In this document: in pieces, positions 1 to 8,188 of the stretch
Numbering within the stretch: the stretch's first letter is position 1
How the letters are laid out: each line of letters begins with the position of its first letter
Source of the DNA: Variovorax sp. J22P240
GTDB taxonomy: Bacteria; Pseudomonadota; Gammaproteobacteria; Burkholderiales; Burkholderiaceae_C
NCBI RefSeq assembly: GCF_030316855.1
Contig: NZ_JASZYR010000008.1
Location: forward strand, 159,647 to 223,646
Direction: 5' to 3'
Length of the DNA stretch: 64,000 bases
Position numbers and translations under genes: made by a program
Notes under the pieces: generated by a model
Database searches by the model: none
Seen by the model: only the letters and a program-made list of their open reading frames with translations
Told to the model about the DNA's origin: nothing

Positions 1-632
1 GCGACAGTGGTGTCTCCCATGTCGTCGCGCTCAGCAGTCTGGGCGCAAACCTGCATGAAGCGACGGGCGTGATCGCGGGGTTGCATGCGCAGGAAGGGCG
101 GCTGCAACGTATCGCGGGGATCAACCTCCTGCTTCTTCGACCAGCCTCCTTCTTCGAGAACTTCTTCGAGGCGCTGGATGTCGTCAGGCACATGGGTGTT
201 CTGGCCGATTCCGTTGCGCCGGACATCGCCATGCCGATGGTCGCCGCCGACGATATCGCCGCGGTCGCAGCCAAGGCGCTCATGGAGCGGGACTGGAGCG
301 GCATCGCCGTGCAGGAACTGCTCGGCCCGCGCGACCTGAGCCAGGCCGAGGTCGCCCGCATCCTGGGCCAGCGCATCGGCCAGCCCGACCTTCACTACGT
401 CCAGCTTCCCGATGCCGATATGGCGGACGCACTGGTCGGCGCAGGCCTCTCGGCAAGCTTCGCCGATCTCTACGTCGAGATGACTCGCGCATTCAACGCG
501 AACAGGGTTCATCCGCTCGCAGGATGCGCCACCCGAAGCTGCACTCCGACGACCTTCGAGGACTTCGCCGGGGAGCTGGCCGGCGCCTACGCGGCTTTAC
601 TTTCCTGTCACAAATTTGTTAAGACAAACTAG
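1..632 (+). CDS. NmrA-like NAD(P)-binding family protein, 3' part
   Basis: This is the C-terminal part of an NmrA/atypical short-chain-dehydrogenase-like protein. The reading frame is open from base 3 to the TAG at 630-632, and no convincing start precedes it, so the gene begins outside the window. The visible part starts with SHVVALSSLGANL, which fits the strand and turn after the Rossmann cofactor site in this family. It continues with a conserved LLLRPASFFENF stretch typical of NmrA-like proteins. The Gly-rich dinucleotide motif itself is not in the window. Such proteins bind NAD(P) as redox sensors or act as reductases; the substrate cannot be told here. The frame ends about 150 bp before the response-regulator gene on the same strand. 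Confidence 0.75.
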   Translation, partial: DSGVSHVVALSSLGANLHEATGVIAGLHAQEGRLQRIAGINLLLLRPASFFENFFEALDVVRHMGVLADSVAPDIAMPMVAADDIAAVAAKALMERDWSGIAVQELLGPRDLSQAEVARILGQRIGQPDLHYVQLPDADMADALVGAGLSASFADLYVEMTRAFNANRVHPLAGCATRSCTPTTFEDFAGELAGAYAALLSCHKFVKTN

Positions 633-780
633 CTACATTTTCAAGAGCCCTTGGAGTTCCTTACACCAAAGGGCAGGTTGTCATGCACCTTGGCTGCGTG
701 TTCAATGCACGACCAATCCTCGCTGTTTCAGCGCCCCAACCTTGAACGGCCGCCGCGTGCGCCGGCCCGGGAGATGTGGA

Positions 781-1446
781 ATGAGTGAAATGACGGCCTT
801 GAACCCAGCGGAAGAAACACCGGTCGTTCGCCTGATCGATGACGACGTGTCGTTCAGGCGCGCGGTGCAACGCCTGCTGCGTGCTGCCGGGCATCGCGTG
901 GCGGAGTACGGATCGGTGGGCGAGATGCTGCTCGAGGGCATTGGCAGCGCACCCGGCTGCCTGGTGCTGGACATTCACATGCCCGGCCCCAGCGGCCTCG
1001 ATCTCCAGGAGATGGTCGCCACGCAGCCGGAGCCTCTGCCGGTCATCTTCGTGACGGCCGAAGCAACCGTGCATGAAACCCTCCGCGCCATGAAGGCCGG
1101 CGCCGCGGACTTTCTCTTCAAGCCGGTCGATGGCGATGCGCTGCTGTCGGTGGTGAACAAGGCGGTCCACGAGGACGCCATCCGGCGGCAGGCGCACCGC
1201 CGGCTGTCCGCGCTGCAGACCCGCTACTCGCGCCTGAGCCCGCGCGAACGGCAAGTGCTCGATATGGTCGTCAACGGCGCGCTCAACAAGCAGATCAGCG
1301 CCGAACTCGGCGCGGCGGAGCGCACGGTCAAGGCGCATCGCGCGCACGTCATGGAGAAGATGGAGGTGAGCTCGCTAGCCGATCTGGTCAGGGCTGTCGG
1401 GCAACTGGACGCAGCGCCTCAGGCCCTCAGTCGCGTGGACGCCTGA
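781..1446 (+). CDS. FixJ/NarL-type two-component response regulator
   Basis: Cytoplasmic response regulator of 221 aa. An N-terminal receiver domain (about residues 15-130) has the acidic pair in LIDDD, the phospho-acceptor Asp in LVLDIHMPG, the Thr in VTAEA and the Lys in FLFKPVD. A LuxR-type HTH follows (about 150-210; SPRERQVLDMV, NKQISAELG, TVKAHR). The domain order and the TVKAHRAHVMEKM recognition helix match FixJ/TodT-like regulators. The ATG at 781 is chosen because GGGAGATG lies 8-10 bases upstream; the frame is open further upstream but has no comparable ribosome-binding site. A histidine kinase starts 37 bp after the stop, so this is a cognate pair. The pair precedes the FGE/outer-membrane genes and is the best candidate for controlling the element repeated at 2414 and 8189 (inference). 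Confidence 0.9.
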   Translation: MSEMTALNPAEETPVVRLIDDDVSFRRAVQRLLRAAGHRVAEYGSVGEMLLEGIGSAPGCLVLDIHMPGPSGLDLQEMVATQPEPLPVIFVTAEATVHETLRAMKAGAADFLFKPVDGDALLSVVNKAVHEDAIRRQAHRRLSALQTRYSRLSPRERQVLDMVVNGALNKQISAELGAAERTVKAHRAHVMEKMEVSSLADLVRAVGQLDAAPQALSRVDA

Positions 1447-1483
1447 GCGCGCACGCGAGCCAGACTCACCAGGCGCCATTCAC

Positions 1484-2374
1484 ATGTCGCCCAAGCCCGC
1501 CACAGGGATTGCGGTCTCGGCGCTGATTGCCTTGCTGTTGGCCGCCATGTGGCCTGCGTTGGCGCCGAACCATCGGCGCACGTCGACGAGAGCCCGGCCT
1601 GTGCAGCGCCGCCCCGCCGTTGCGGTGAACACCGCCCCGATTCATGGCGTCGACGAACTGACGGCGTCCATCACCCACGAAATCAACCAGCCGCTGAGCG
1701 CCATCCTCGCGAACGTGGATGCCGGCGCCCTGCTGTGGAAGCAGCAACCGCTGCCGGCCGACGAGCTCAAGAGCATCCTCACGGACATCCGCGACGACGT
1801 CCTGCGGATCAGGCAGATCATCCAGAAACTCAGGACGCTGCTCGGCAAGCGCTCGCTAGAGGCCACGACGCTGGAGCTGAACGAAGTGATCGCGGCGAGC
1901 AGGGGTCTGCTCGGCCAGCTTGCCCGGCGCCATCAGACTCGCCTGCAATTCGATCTCGCGCCCGGCCTGCCGCCGGTGATGGGCGACAGCATGCACCTGC
2001 AGCAGGTGCTGGTGAACCTGGCGACCAACGGCATGGAAGCGATGAGCGATCTACCCCCCAGCCGGCGAACGCTGAAGCTGACGACGGAGAAGGGCGACAA
2101 AGGCACCGCGGTATTCACCGTAGCCGACAGCGGGCCCGGCGTGGGCGCGAGCAAACTGGTGGAGATCTTCAAGGTCTTCTACTCGACGAAGCCGGAAGGC
2201 ATGGGCATGGGACTCGCCATCGTGAAGACCATCGTCGACGCGCACGGCGGCAAGATCGAAGTCGGCACCAACGATCATCAGGCGGGCGCACTGTTCAGGG
2301 TGTCCTTGCCCACCATCGACGTCGCGCGCAAGCGCGTGGGGCGCAAGCCGGCCGCCGAGATGCCATCGGCCTAG
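1484..2374 (+). CDS. Sensor histidine kinase without a periplasmic sensor domain
   Basis: Histidine kinase of 296 aa, shorter than most FixL/TodS-type kinases. One hydrophobic segment (residues about 8-28) is followed by a basic stretch. Then come the H-box SITHEINQPLSAI with His65 as phospho-acceptor, the N-box NLATNGMEAM, the G1 box DSGPGV, the F-box region and the G2 box GMGMGLAIV. There is no room for a PAS or periplasmic domain, so the signal must be sensed by the membrane segment, by a partner protein, or in a separate polypeptide. The H-box (HEINQPL) is the type found in kinases paired with FixJ-like regulators, matching the upstream gene. The ribosome-binding site is weak, and a start a few codons away is possible. 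Confidence 0.85.
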   Translation: MSPKPATGIAVSALIALLLAAMWPALAPNHRRTSTRARPVQRRPAVAVNTAPIHGVDELTASITHEINQPLSAILANVDAGALLWKQQPLPADELKSILTDIRDDVLRIRQIIQKLRTLLGKRSLEATTLELNEVIAASRGLLGQLARRHQTRLQFDLAPGLPPVMGDSMHLQQVLVNLATNGMEAMSDLPPSRRTLKLTTEKGDKGTAVFTVADSGPGVGASKLVEIFKVFYSTKPEGMGMGLAIVKTIVDAHGGKIEVGTNDHQAGALFRVSLPTIDVARKRVGRKPAAEMPSA

Positions 2375-2413
2375 GATGCGCCGATTGACTTTGCGCAGAT
2401 CGCTTCGCCCGAT

Positions 2414-2441
2414 TTGCCCCAAGGGGCAGAACGTATTGCCC
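2414..2441 (+). promoter_or_regulatory. 28-bp element, copy 1 (upstream of FGE gene)
   Basis: TTGCCC at 2414-2419, AAGG at 2421-2424, GCAGAA at 2426-2431 and TTGCCC at 2436-2441. The same four blocks with the same spacing occur on the minus strand at 8216-8189; 22 of 28 positions are identical. The two TTGCCC blocks are 22 bp apart, two helical turns. The element lies 66-93 bp before the FGE start codon. A further GGGCAA (2453-2458) is in inverted orientation. Binding by the adjacent FixJ-type regulator is inference. Confidence 0.6.
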
Positions 2442-2506
2442 AACAGGCCGATGGGCAATGCACACCGGCCCCTCCATCATCGATTCACCGAGATTGGCGA
2501 TCCTTC

Positions 2507-3466
2507 ATGACGACTGAGCTCAAGAGCACAACGCGGACCGATGGCATGGTCTGGATTCCCGACGGCACCTTCCTCATGGGATCGGACCGGCACTACCCGG
2601 AGGAGGCGCCGACCCACAAGGTGGCCGTGAAGGGCTTCTGGATCGATACGCACACCGTCACCAACACGGAGTTCAAGCGCTTCGTGGAGGCGACCGGCCA
2701 CGTCACGCTGGCCGAGCGCCCGGCCAATGCAGAGGACTATCCCGGTGCAGATCCGGCCATGCTCGCACCCTCGTCGGTCGTGTTTCGCAAGACACCCGGG
2801 CCGGTGGACATGGGCAATCCCTACAACTGGTGGACCTACCAGCGCGGCGCCGACTGGCGGCATCCGCGCGGGCCGGGCAGTTCGCTGCAGGGGCTGTGGA
2901 AGCACCCGGTGGTGCATGTCGCCTTCGAGGATGCCGAGGCCTACGCCAAATGGGCCGGCAAAGAGCTCCCCACCGAGGCCGAGTGGGAATACGCCGCGCG
3001 TGGCGGTCTCGAAGGCGCCGAGTACACCTGGGGCGCTGATTTCAGTCCCGGCGGGAAGTTGATGGCCAACTCGTGGCAGGGCGAATTCCCGTGGCAGAAC
3101 CTGCTGCAGGACGGCTACGAAGGGACCGCGCCGGTCGGCTCGTTTCCGCCGAACGGCTATGGCCTGTACGACATGGCCGGCAACGTCTGGGAATGGACCA
3201 CCGACTGGTACCAGGAGCACGACAAGATCATCAAGAGCTGCTGCACGCTGGACAACCCGCGCGGCGGCCAGGCCGAAGGCAGCTACGACCCGCGCACGCC
3301 GGAGGTCCGCATTCCGCGCCGGGTGATGAAGGGCGGTTCACATCTCTGCGCTCCGAACTATTGCCATCGCTATCGCCCGGCGGCCCGGATGGCGCAGCCG
3401 ATCGACACGGCGACCTGCCATCTCGGCTTTCGCTGCATCGTGCGCAAGGAGCCAGCGCACCCGTGA
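2507..3466 (+). CDS. Formylglycine-generating enzyme (SUMF1/FGE) family protein
   Basis: Protein of 319 aa covering the whole FGE-sulfatase fold. It opens with MVWIPDGTFLMGSD, has the FWIDTHTVTNTEF core, then LPTEAEWEYAARGG and YDMAGNVWEW. The active-site region GGSHLCAPNYCHRYRPAAR has both catalytic cysteines (Cys281 and Cys286) in the spacing and context of human SUMF1, so this is probably a true copper-dependent converter of cysteine to formylglycine and not a cysteine-less relative. The ATG at 2507 is chosen because MTTEL leads directly into the fold; the upstream extension covers the regulatory element. No gene in the window encodes a recognisable sulfatase or a CxPxR substrate motif, so its client is unknown. 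No signal peptide is seen. The MetA-like gene follows after 14 bp. Confidence 0.88.
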   Translation: MTTELKSTTRTDGMVWIPDGTFLMGSDRHYPEEAPTHKVAVKGFWIDTHTVTNTEFKRFVEATGHVTLAERPANAEDYPGADPAMLAPSSVVFRKTPGPVDMGNPYNWWTYQRGADWRHPRGPGSSLQGLWKHPVVHVAFEDAEAYAKWAGKELPTEAEWEYAARGGLEGAEYTWGADFSPGGKLMANSWQGEFPWQNLLQDGYEGTAPVGSFPPNGYGLYDMAGNVWEWTTDWYQEHDKIIKSCCTLDNPRGGQAEGSYDPRTPEVRIPRRVMKGGSHLCAPNYCHRYRPAARMAQPIDTATCHLGFRCIVRKEPAHP

Positions 3467-3480
3467 TGAAAGGAAGAACA

Positions 3481-4428
3481 ATGACTAGGCGGTTTGTCCC
3501 GCGCACGCTGTGGTCGGTCTTGATGCTTGCATCCTTTGGTGCGGCAGCAACCGAAGGCGGCATCGGGCGCCCGATCACCGCCCAGCAGGTGTACTCCGAT
3601 GCCGGCATCGTGCCGCCGACTCCGGGCTTCGCTTTGTCGCTTGCCAGCATCTACTTCTCGGGCGACCTGGACGGCTCGCGCCAGGTGTCCCTCGGCCGCA
3701 CGCTCGGCGTCGGGCTGGATGCGACAGCGATTTACAACGTCGCGAATCTCACCTACGTGTGGAACACGGGGCCGGGCCGCTGGAACTTCGCGTCGGCCAT
3801 CGGGCTGCCGGTGCAATACACGAAGGCCGAGATCGGCATCGCCGGCCCCTTGCGCGGCTTCTCGGTCAGCGACAGCAACACGCACTTCGCCGACATGCTC
3901 GTCAACCCGCTCATCGCGGGCTATCACATCAGCGAGACCGAGCACCTCGCGCTCTCCGTGCCTTTCTATGCGCCGACGGGCTCGTACGACCCCGACCGCC
4001 TCGCCAATGCCGGCCAGAACACCTGGACCTTCTCGCCGACGATCGCGTACACCCACCTGCTGAAGGGCGGCGGCGAATTCACCGCGATGGCGGCATTCGA
4101 TTTCTATACACGCAACGACGACACCGACTACAAGAACGGCGCCGTGTTCCGCATCGATGCCATGTGGACGACCACCATCGCGCCCCAATGGCACCTCGGT
4201 GTCGTGGGCGGCTGGATCGAGCAGGTCGAGGACGACACCGGCCCCACGGCGGACAAGCTCAATGGCTTCAAGGGTCGTTCGGTCGGCCTGGGGCCCATCG
4301 TCACCTGGAGCGGGAAGATCGGCAATCAGCCAGCGGCGTTCTCGGCGCGGTGGGTCTATGACGTGGAAGCCAAGAACCGGCCCAAGGGCAATGGCGTGTC
4401 CGTGAGTCTCACGCTGCCGTTCATGTAG
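3481..4428 (+). CDS. MetA-like/SphA-family outer-membrane barrel protein
   Basis: Protein of 315 aa with a Sec signal peptide (cleavage likely after GAAA near residue 23). The mature part is rich in alternating hydrophobic/aromatic strands ending in VSVSLTLPFM, as expected of an outer-membrane barrel. The pattern (ATAIYNVANLTYVW, GVVGGWIEQVEDDTG) matches the phenol-degradation MetA-like family, annotated as putative hydrophobic-compound transporters; no member's transport function can be proven from sequence. AAAGGAAGA just before the ATG supports the start at 3481. It is co-directional with the FGE gene 14 bp upstream and probably co-transcribed. It ends 16 bp from the convergent patatin gene. 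Confidence 0.8.
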   Translation: MTRRFVPRTLWSVLMLASFGAAATEGGIGRPITAQQVYSDAGIVPPTPGFALSLASIYFSGDLDGSRQVSLGRTLGVGLDATAIYNVANLTYVWNTGPGRWNFASAIGLPVQYTKAEIGIAGPLRGFSVSDSNTHFADMLVNPLIAGYHISETEHLALSVPFYAPTGSYDPDRLANAGQNTWTFSPTIAYTHLLKGGGEFTAMAAFDFYTRNDDTDYKNGAVFRIDAMWTTTIAPQWHLGVVGGWIEQVEDDTGPTADKLNGFKGRSVGLGPIVTWSGKIGNQPAAFSARWVYDVEAKNRPKGNGVSVSLTLPFM

Positions 4429-4444
4429 CGCGCGAACGTCCCCC

Positions 4445-5812
4445 TCAATCGGGCTTGGCGCCCAGCGACTTGAGCAGCGCTTGGAATTCAGGCGAGCGCC
4501 GCAGGACGTCCCGTCCCGCCTCGATCAGTTGAGTGACTTCCCAGCCGCTGATCGAAAACGCCGTCGGCGTCTGCAGCAGCTCGCGGCGCATGTCGCCCTC
4601 GGCGTCGCGCAGGTTGACCGCCACCACATGGATTTCCGCATCCGCCGCGAAGGCATCGGAGCCGTCGCCGCGATGGATCTTGAGGTCCGCTCGCCACTGG
4701 CGCGTGACATCGGCCAGGAACTCCTGCGTCTCGATGGTCGCGCGCGAGCCGGTGCCGAAGAGCAACGCGTCGCCAACCTGGGCGAGGCTGGGCACCTTGT
4801 CGTCCGCATCGATGTCGTTGGCGGGGTCCCGCTCGGAGTTGACGGTGACCAACACCAGCTTCCGGATGCTGCCGGGCGGCAGGCCCGCATCGGACAAGCT
4901 CCTGCGCAGGCCGCCTCCGGCCAATGCGCGGTCGAGCATCCTGCGCACGCCGAGGTTGTCCGCCAGTCCGCCATCGACCAGGTGGATGTAGGGACGCCGC
5001 TTCGCATCGAGGTAGCTCTTCGCCTGCGAGCGGTACATGCGTGCGCGATAGTCGGTCCCGGCGCCAAAGACCTCCGGTGTCCGCACGCCCCGTTCGCGGC
5101 ACTCGCCCGCATAGTTCTTCAGCCCCATCGGGCTGAGCACGATCGGCACCGCCGACGATGCGGCGACCGCAAAGGCCAGAGGCATGCTGCGCAGGTCGGA
5201 GCAGATCAGCGCGAACTGCTCCTGAGTGAACTCGAAGGTGGTGCCCAGCGACATGTCGGTCGCCGCGATGATGAGTTGCGTGCGCGGCGGGTTGTCTTCG
5301 ACGTCCGCAAAGGTGCGACCCTCGTAGAGCTCGTCCAGTCGCTCCGCGAGCACGTTGCTGCGGCCGTACCACGGCGAGGTCATCCTGTACAGGTGCACAG
5401 GCCGGAGCGTCTGGGTGATGAGGCTGTTCTGGAAGTTCTGCCGCAGGAAGTCGCGCTCGAAATCCGGCAGCCGGTCGGCGCCGAAGGCCGCGTAGTACGC
5501 CGCCAGGATGCTGCCGCCCGACACGCCGGTGATGACATCGGCCGTTGTCAGCAGATCTGTGTTCCGGCCGTTCCACTGGAAGGTGGTGCGATGCAGTTCA
5601 GTGAGCACGCCGTAGCCGAAAGCGGCGGCTCTCGCGCCGCCGCCGGACAGCGTCACCGCGACGACGATGCTCGGATCGGCCGAGGCGGCGATCGGCGGGA
5701 TGGTCGCGTTGTCCGCGACCAGCGGTGCATTGATCCACGGCCGCACCGAGGAGCAGCCCGCAAGGCACCCGGCGATCAGCAGGCCGCAGACGACGGTGCG
5801 GATCGCGGCCAA
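4445..5812 (-). CDS. Patatin-like phospholipase lipoprotein
   Basis: Protein of 455 aa. It has a lipoprotein signal with lipobox LAGC (Cys20), then the patatin oxyanion-hole motif SGGGARA (56-62), the nucleophile elbow GVSGGS with Ser98, and the catalytic Asp in LVDGGLADNLG. Both members of the Ser-Asp dyad are therefore present, and it should be an active lipid acyl hydrolase anchored in the envelope. Patatin lipoproteins act on membrane phospholipids; the substrate here is unknown. The start is a TTG: a stop codon lies only three codons upstream and no ATG/GTG precedes the signal sequence. It is the last gene of a minus-strand unit whose upstream neighbour ends 28 bp away. Confidence 0.88.
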   Translation of the reverse strand: MAAIRTVVCGLLIAGCLAGCSSVRPWINAPLVADNATIPPIAASADPSIVVAVTLSGGGARAAAFGYGVLTELHRTTFQWNGRNTDLLTTADVITGVSGGSILAAYYAAFGADRLPDFERDFLRQNFQNSLITQTLRPVHLYRMTSPWYGRSNVLAERLDELYEGRTFADVEDNPPRTQLIIAATDMSLGTTFEFTQEQFALICSDLRSMPLAFAVAASSAVPIVLSPMGLKNYAGECRERGVRTPEVFGAGTDYRARMYRSQAKSYLDAKRRPYIHLVDGGLADNLGVRRMLDRALAGGGLRRSLSDAGLPPGSIRKLVLVTVNSERDPANDIDADDKVPSLAQVGDALLFGTGSRATIETQEFLADVTRQWRADLKIHRGDGSDAFAADAEIHVVAVNLRDAEGDMRRELLQTPTAFSISGWEVTQLIEAGRDVLRRSPEFQALLKSLGAKPD

Positions 5813-5840
5813 GCGTTCAGCTCACGAGCGCGGCCCGCGA

Positions 5841-6284
5841 TCACTGGGGAAGGACGCGGGCGCCCTCGCCGCTTCCTTCGATGTAGACCCGCTGCCCGAC
5901 GCGCAAGGCCGGGTTGATCGGCTGAGTCACCGTCACAAGGACGCCGGCCTTGGTGCGGACGATCACCTGCTGGCCCGGCTGCGGACGGTCGTAGCGCCTG
6001 GCAACCTCGGAACCGGCGATGCTGCCGCCGATGGTGCCCAGGACCATCGCCACGTCGCGCCCGGTGCCGCCGCCGATCAGGCTGCCGATGCCCAGGCCGG
6101 TGAGGCCGCCGACGACCGCGCCCACGCCGGTGTGCGCCGGGCTCTGGATGTCCGCCGGCATGATCTGCTCGATCACTCCCTGGCGCACCTCCATCGAGCC
6201 GGATGATGAGGACCCGGGCGCCGCACAGGCCGCAAGGACCAGGGCCATTGCCAATGCCGCGATGCGAGAGAAAAGTTGGGTCAT
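5841..6284 (-). CDS. Glycine-zipper lipoprotein, SlyB/Pcp-like
   Basis: Protein of 147 aa with lipobox LAAC at residues 17-20. A Gly-rich double segment follows (GVGAVVGGLTGLGIGSLIGGGTG and GTIGGSIAGSEVARR), the glycine-zipper 2TM hallmark. The C-terminal domain is compact (QQVIVRTKAGVLVTVTQP, GQRVYIEG). This is the layout of outer-membrane lipoprotein SlyB/Pcp, which in enterics stabilises the outer membrane under stress and is a target of envelope-stress regulators. It sits between the DUF308 gene (43 bp upstream) and the patatin gene (28 bp downstream), fitting a role in envelope homeostasis for the whole operon (inference). AAGGAGTGATCTC before the ATG is a good ribosome-binding site. Confidence 0.88.
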   Translation of the reverse strand: MTQLFSRIAALAMALVLAACAAPGSSSSGSMEVRQGVIEQIMPADIQSPAHTGVGAVVGGLTGLGIGSLIGGGTGRDVAMVLGTIGGSIAGSEVARRYDRPQPGQQVIVRTKAGVLVTVTQPINPALRVGQRVYIEGSGEGARVLPQ

Positions 6285-6327
6285 GATGAGATCACTCCTT
6301 CCACGTTGTTGAAATCAGCCAATGGGT

Positions 6328-6879
6328 TCATGCGCGCTTGAGCCGCAGACCCGTCACCAGGAACGTCAGTCCCGTCGCGAGGGCGAAGAGTCCGACGAGC
6401 ATTCGCCGACCGTCCTCGATCGAGAATCCGAACATCAGGGCCACACCGAATAGCAGCGTGCATGCGCTCACGATCAACGCGGGCAGGCCCCCTGCGCGCC
6501 CTTCCGATGAAGCGCCCCGGTTCATCAGCACGTAGACGAGGCCGACGACGCCTAACGCAATGCATACGGTGATGAGCGAGCCGAAGAAGGCGACGGCGCC
6601 CACGATGCGATCCTGGAGGTTCGGGTAGGCAAAGGCCACGACACCGGTCCCGACGCGCATCAAGGCGTCGGCCAAGGCAAGGGCAAAGAGCCACTTCCCC
6701 GGCGCGTACCGGTTCAGGGCGAACGCCAATGCGAGGCCGATGAGACCGTCGGCGAGGCTGAAGAGGCCATTGCGTCCGAGCAAGTGCTGCAGCTGAGCCG
6801 ATGCGGGCGCGACGATCAGATACAGCGCGAAGAGCACGCTCAAGGCTCCCCGGAGCAGCAAGACGGATCGCAGGTTCAT
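6328..6879 (-). CDS. DUF308/HdeD-like integral membrane protein
   Basis: Protein of 183 aa with about six hydrophobic segments (for example SVLLLRGALSVLFALYLIV, VGAVAFFGSLITVCIALGVV, LVGLFALATGLTFLVTGLRL). The repeated RxxxLxxGxxxLxxG pattern is typical of the DUF308/HdeD family. HdeD is linked to acid resistance in E. coli; for most members the function is unknown. The start at 6879 (MNLRSVLLLRG) begins just before the first membrane segment; the longer open frame upstream overlaps the preceding gene and has no coding signature. It lies 13 bp after the surface-antigen gene. Confidence 0.75.
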   Translation of the reverse strand: MNLRSVLLLRGALSVLFALYLIVAPASAQLQHLLGRNGLFSLADGLIGLALAFALNRYAPGKWLFALALADALMRVGTGVVAFAYPNLQDRIVGAVAFFGSLITVCIALGVVGLVYVLMNRGASSEGRAGGLPALIVSACTLLFGVALMFGFSIEDGRRMLVGLFALATGLTFLVTGLRLKRA

Positions 6880-6892
6880 GATGGATCCCGCC

Positions 6893-7306
6893 TCAGCCGG
6901 CCCACGGACCGACCACCTTCCAGGGCGTGGCCTTGGCGGTGCTCTTGTCCGGGTTCCTGCAGAAGATGTACCCGCCCGCGTTGTGCATGGAGCCGTGGCG
7001 GTTTTCGATACGCGCCAGCCTGCATCCCGCGCGCCCCTTCGGATCCTTCTCGGGCGTGACGCTGCCGCTGTTGGGCGTGCCGGGGTTCTCCCATTTGACG
7101 GTGACACCGTCTTCGCCGCTCTCCAGTGCGCGGTTGATCGTCTTCGTCATCAGGTCGATGTCGGCCTGCTTGAACTGGACGATCGGCGTGTCGCGCAACG
7201 AGTTGTAGATCGTCCAAGGCCTGGCCGCAGCCGGCAACGGGGCCCCAAGCGCCGCAGCGGCCGCCGCGGTGATCGTCACCCACTTCATTCCCTCGCTGAC
7301 TCGCAT
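6893..7306 (-). CDS. RT0821/Lpp0805-type surface-antigen-like protein
   Basis: Exported protein of 137 aa with a hydrophobic signal ending around LPAAARP. The mature region (DTPIVQFKQADIDLM, GEDGVTVKWENPGTPNSG, GCRLARIE, GYIFCRN, ATPWKVVG) follows the layout of the small RT0821/17-kDa surface-antigen domain: an acidic helix, a W-x-N-P...G turn and two cysteines that could pair. The start at 7306 has AGGAG eight bases upstream, whereas the longer open frame has none. It starts 10 bp after the barrel-protein gene, so the two are co-transcribed. Function is unknown; family membership is a pattern-level judgement. Confidence 0.6.
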   Translation of the reverse strand: MRVSEGMKWVTITAAAAAALGAPLPAAARPWTIYNSLRDTPIVQFKQADIDLMTKTINRALESGEDGVTVKWENPGTPNSGSVTPEKDPKGRAGCRLARIENRHGSMHNAGGYIFCRNPDKSTAKATPWKVVGPWAG

Positions 7307-7316
7307 GATGGGCTCC

Positions 7317-8150
7317 TCATTTCGGCAGAATGAAATTGACCTGGAATCGCACGAACCAATCCGAGGCATTGTCCGGCCGGATCACGTTGTAGCCCGCACC
7401 GGCCACGAAATTCATCGGCACGAACGTCTCGGGCTTGACCAACAGCGAATACGACACACCGAGCGGCACTGTCCAGCGTTGGCTCGATCGCTTTTCATCC
7501 CAGTTCGCCGTAATGATGCCGATGTACCCGATCGACTGCTTCGAGTCCAGTCGGTAGCTGACGATGGGCTGCAACGAAAAGGCGTTGACGTCGGGCCGGT
7601 CGCTGTCGCCCGCAAAAGACCACACCTGCGTCACCAGCGCGCCGACGCTCCACGCACCCGATTCCTTCAGCCCGACCACCGCCGGCCCGAGGGACCACTT
7701 GCCCTGGCCCAGGCGATCGTCGGTGGCCGTCGGCATGACCAGGGCCGGCCCCACGCCCCAGATCAGCCCGCCCGACCCCGGCGGCGGCGCAAGGAAACCC
7801 TCGTAGGTGATGTCGCCCAGGCCGTTCACACGGTCCTGCCCTGGCAGCACGGCCGGATTGGACAGTAGCGGAACGATGGCGCGGTTGATCAGCGACCAGC
7901 CGCCTCCGAGCTTGACGGGGTAGACCGGCTGGATGTTGAGCGTGTGCTGCGGCTTGCTGAATGGTCCGGTGTCGAAATTGGTCGTCCACTGGAACGGCAA
8001 CGTGACGATGTCGGCGACCGGATTGACGAGTTGCTTCTGCAATTCTTCGTCGCTTTGCTGGGCCCATGCATCGCAGGCGACGAGCGATGCCGTGGCCACC
8101 ACCATGGTGATCTCCACAGCGAGGACAGCGTTCGATGCATTACGACCCAT
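7317..8150 (-). CDS. Putative outer-membrane barrel protein ('neuromedin U'-type annotation)
   Basis: Protein of 277 aa with a signal peptide ending near DAWAQ. A mature sequence of amphipathic strands follows (TLNIQPVYPVKL, WGVGPALVMPT, WSVGALVTQVWSFAG, AGAGYNVIRPDN), ending in FVRFQVNFILPK. Similar proteobacterial proteins carry the misleading database name neuromedin U; they are predicted outer-membrane barrels of unknown substrate. It is the first gene of the five-gene envelope operon. The 28-bp element at 8189-8216 lies 39 bp upstream of its start codon. A shorter start at 8105 has a slightly better ribosome-binding site but would leave a poor signal peptide. Confidence 0.7.
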   Translation of the reverse strand: MGRNASNAVLAVEITMVVATASLVACDAWAQQSDEELQKQLVNPVADIVTLPFQWTTNFDTGPFSKPQHTLNIQPVYPVKLGGGWSLINRAIVPLLSNPAVLPGQDRVNGLGDITYEGFLAPPPGSGGLIWGVGPALVMPTATDDRLGQGKWSLGPAVVGLKESGAWSVGALVTQVWSFAGDSDRPDVNAFSLQPIVSYRLDSKQSIGYIGIITANWDEKRSSQRWTVPLGVSYSLLVKPETFVPMNFVAGAGYNVIRPDNASDWFVRFQVNFILPK

Positions 8151-8188
8151 CTTGGGGTGTGGCCGCTAAAGCTGCAAATTGGCCCGAT

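Noticed and set aside
2399..2470. Sigma-54 promoter in the FGE leader
   Set aside because: TTGCCC/GGGCAA blocks resemble parts of a -24/-12 promoter, but the required GG and GC pair spacing is not met; the repeated 28-bp element explains the region better.
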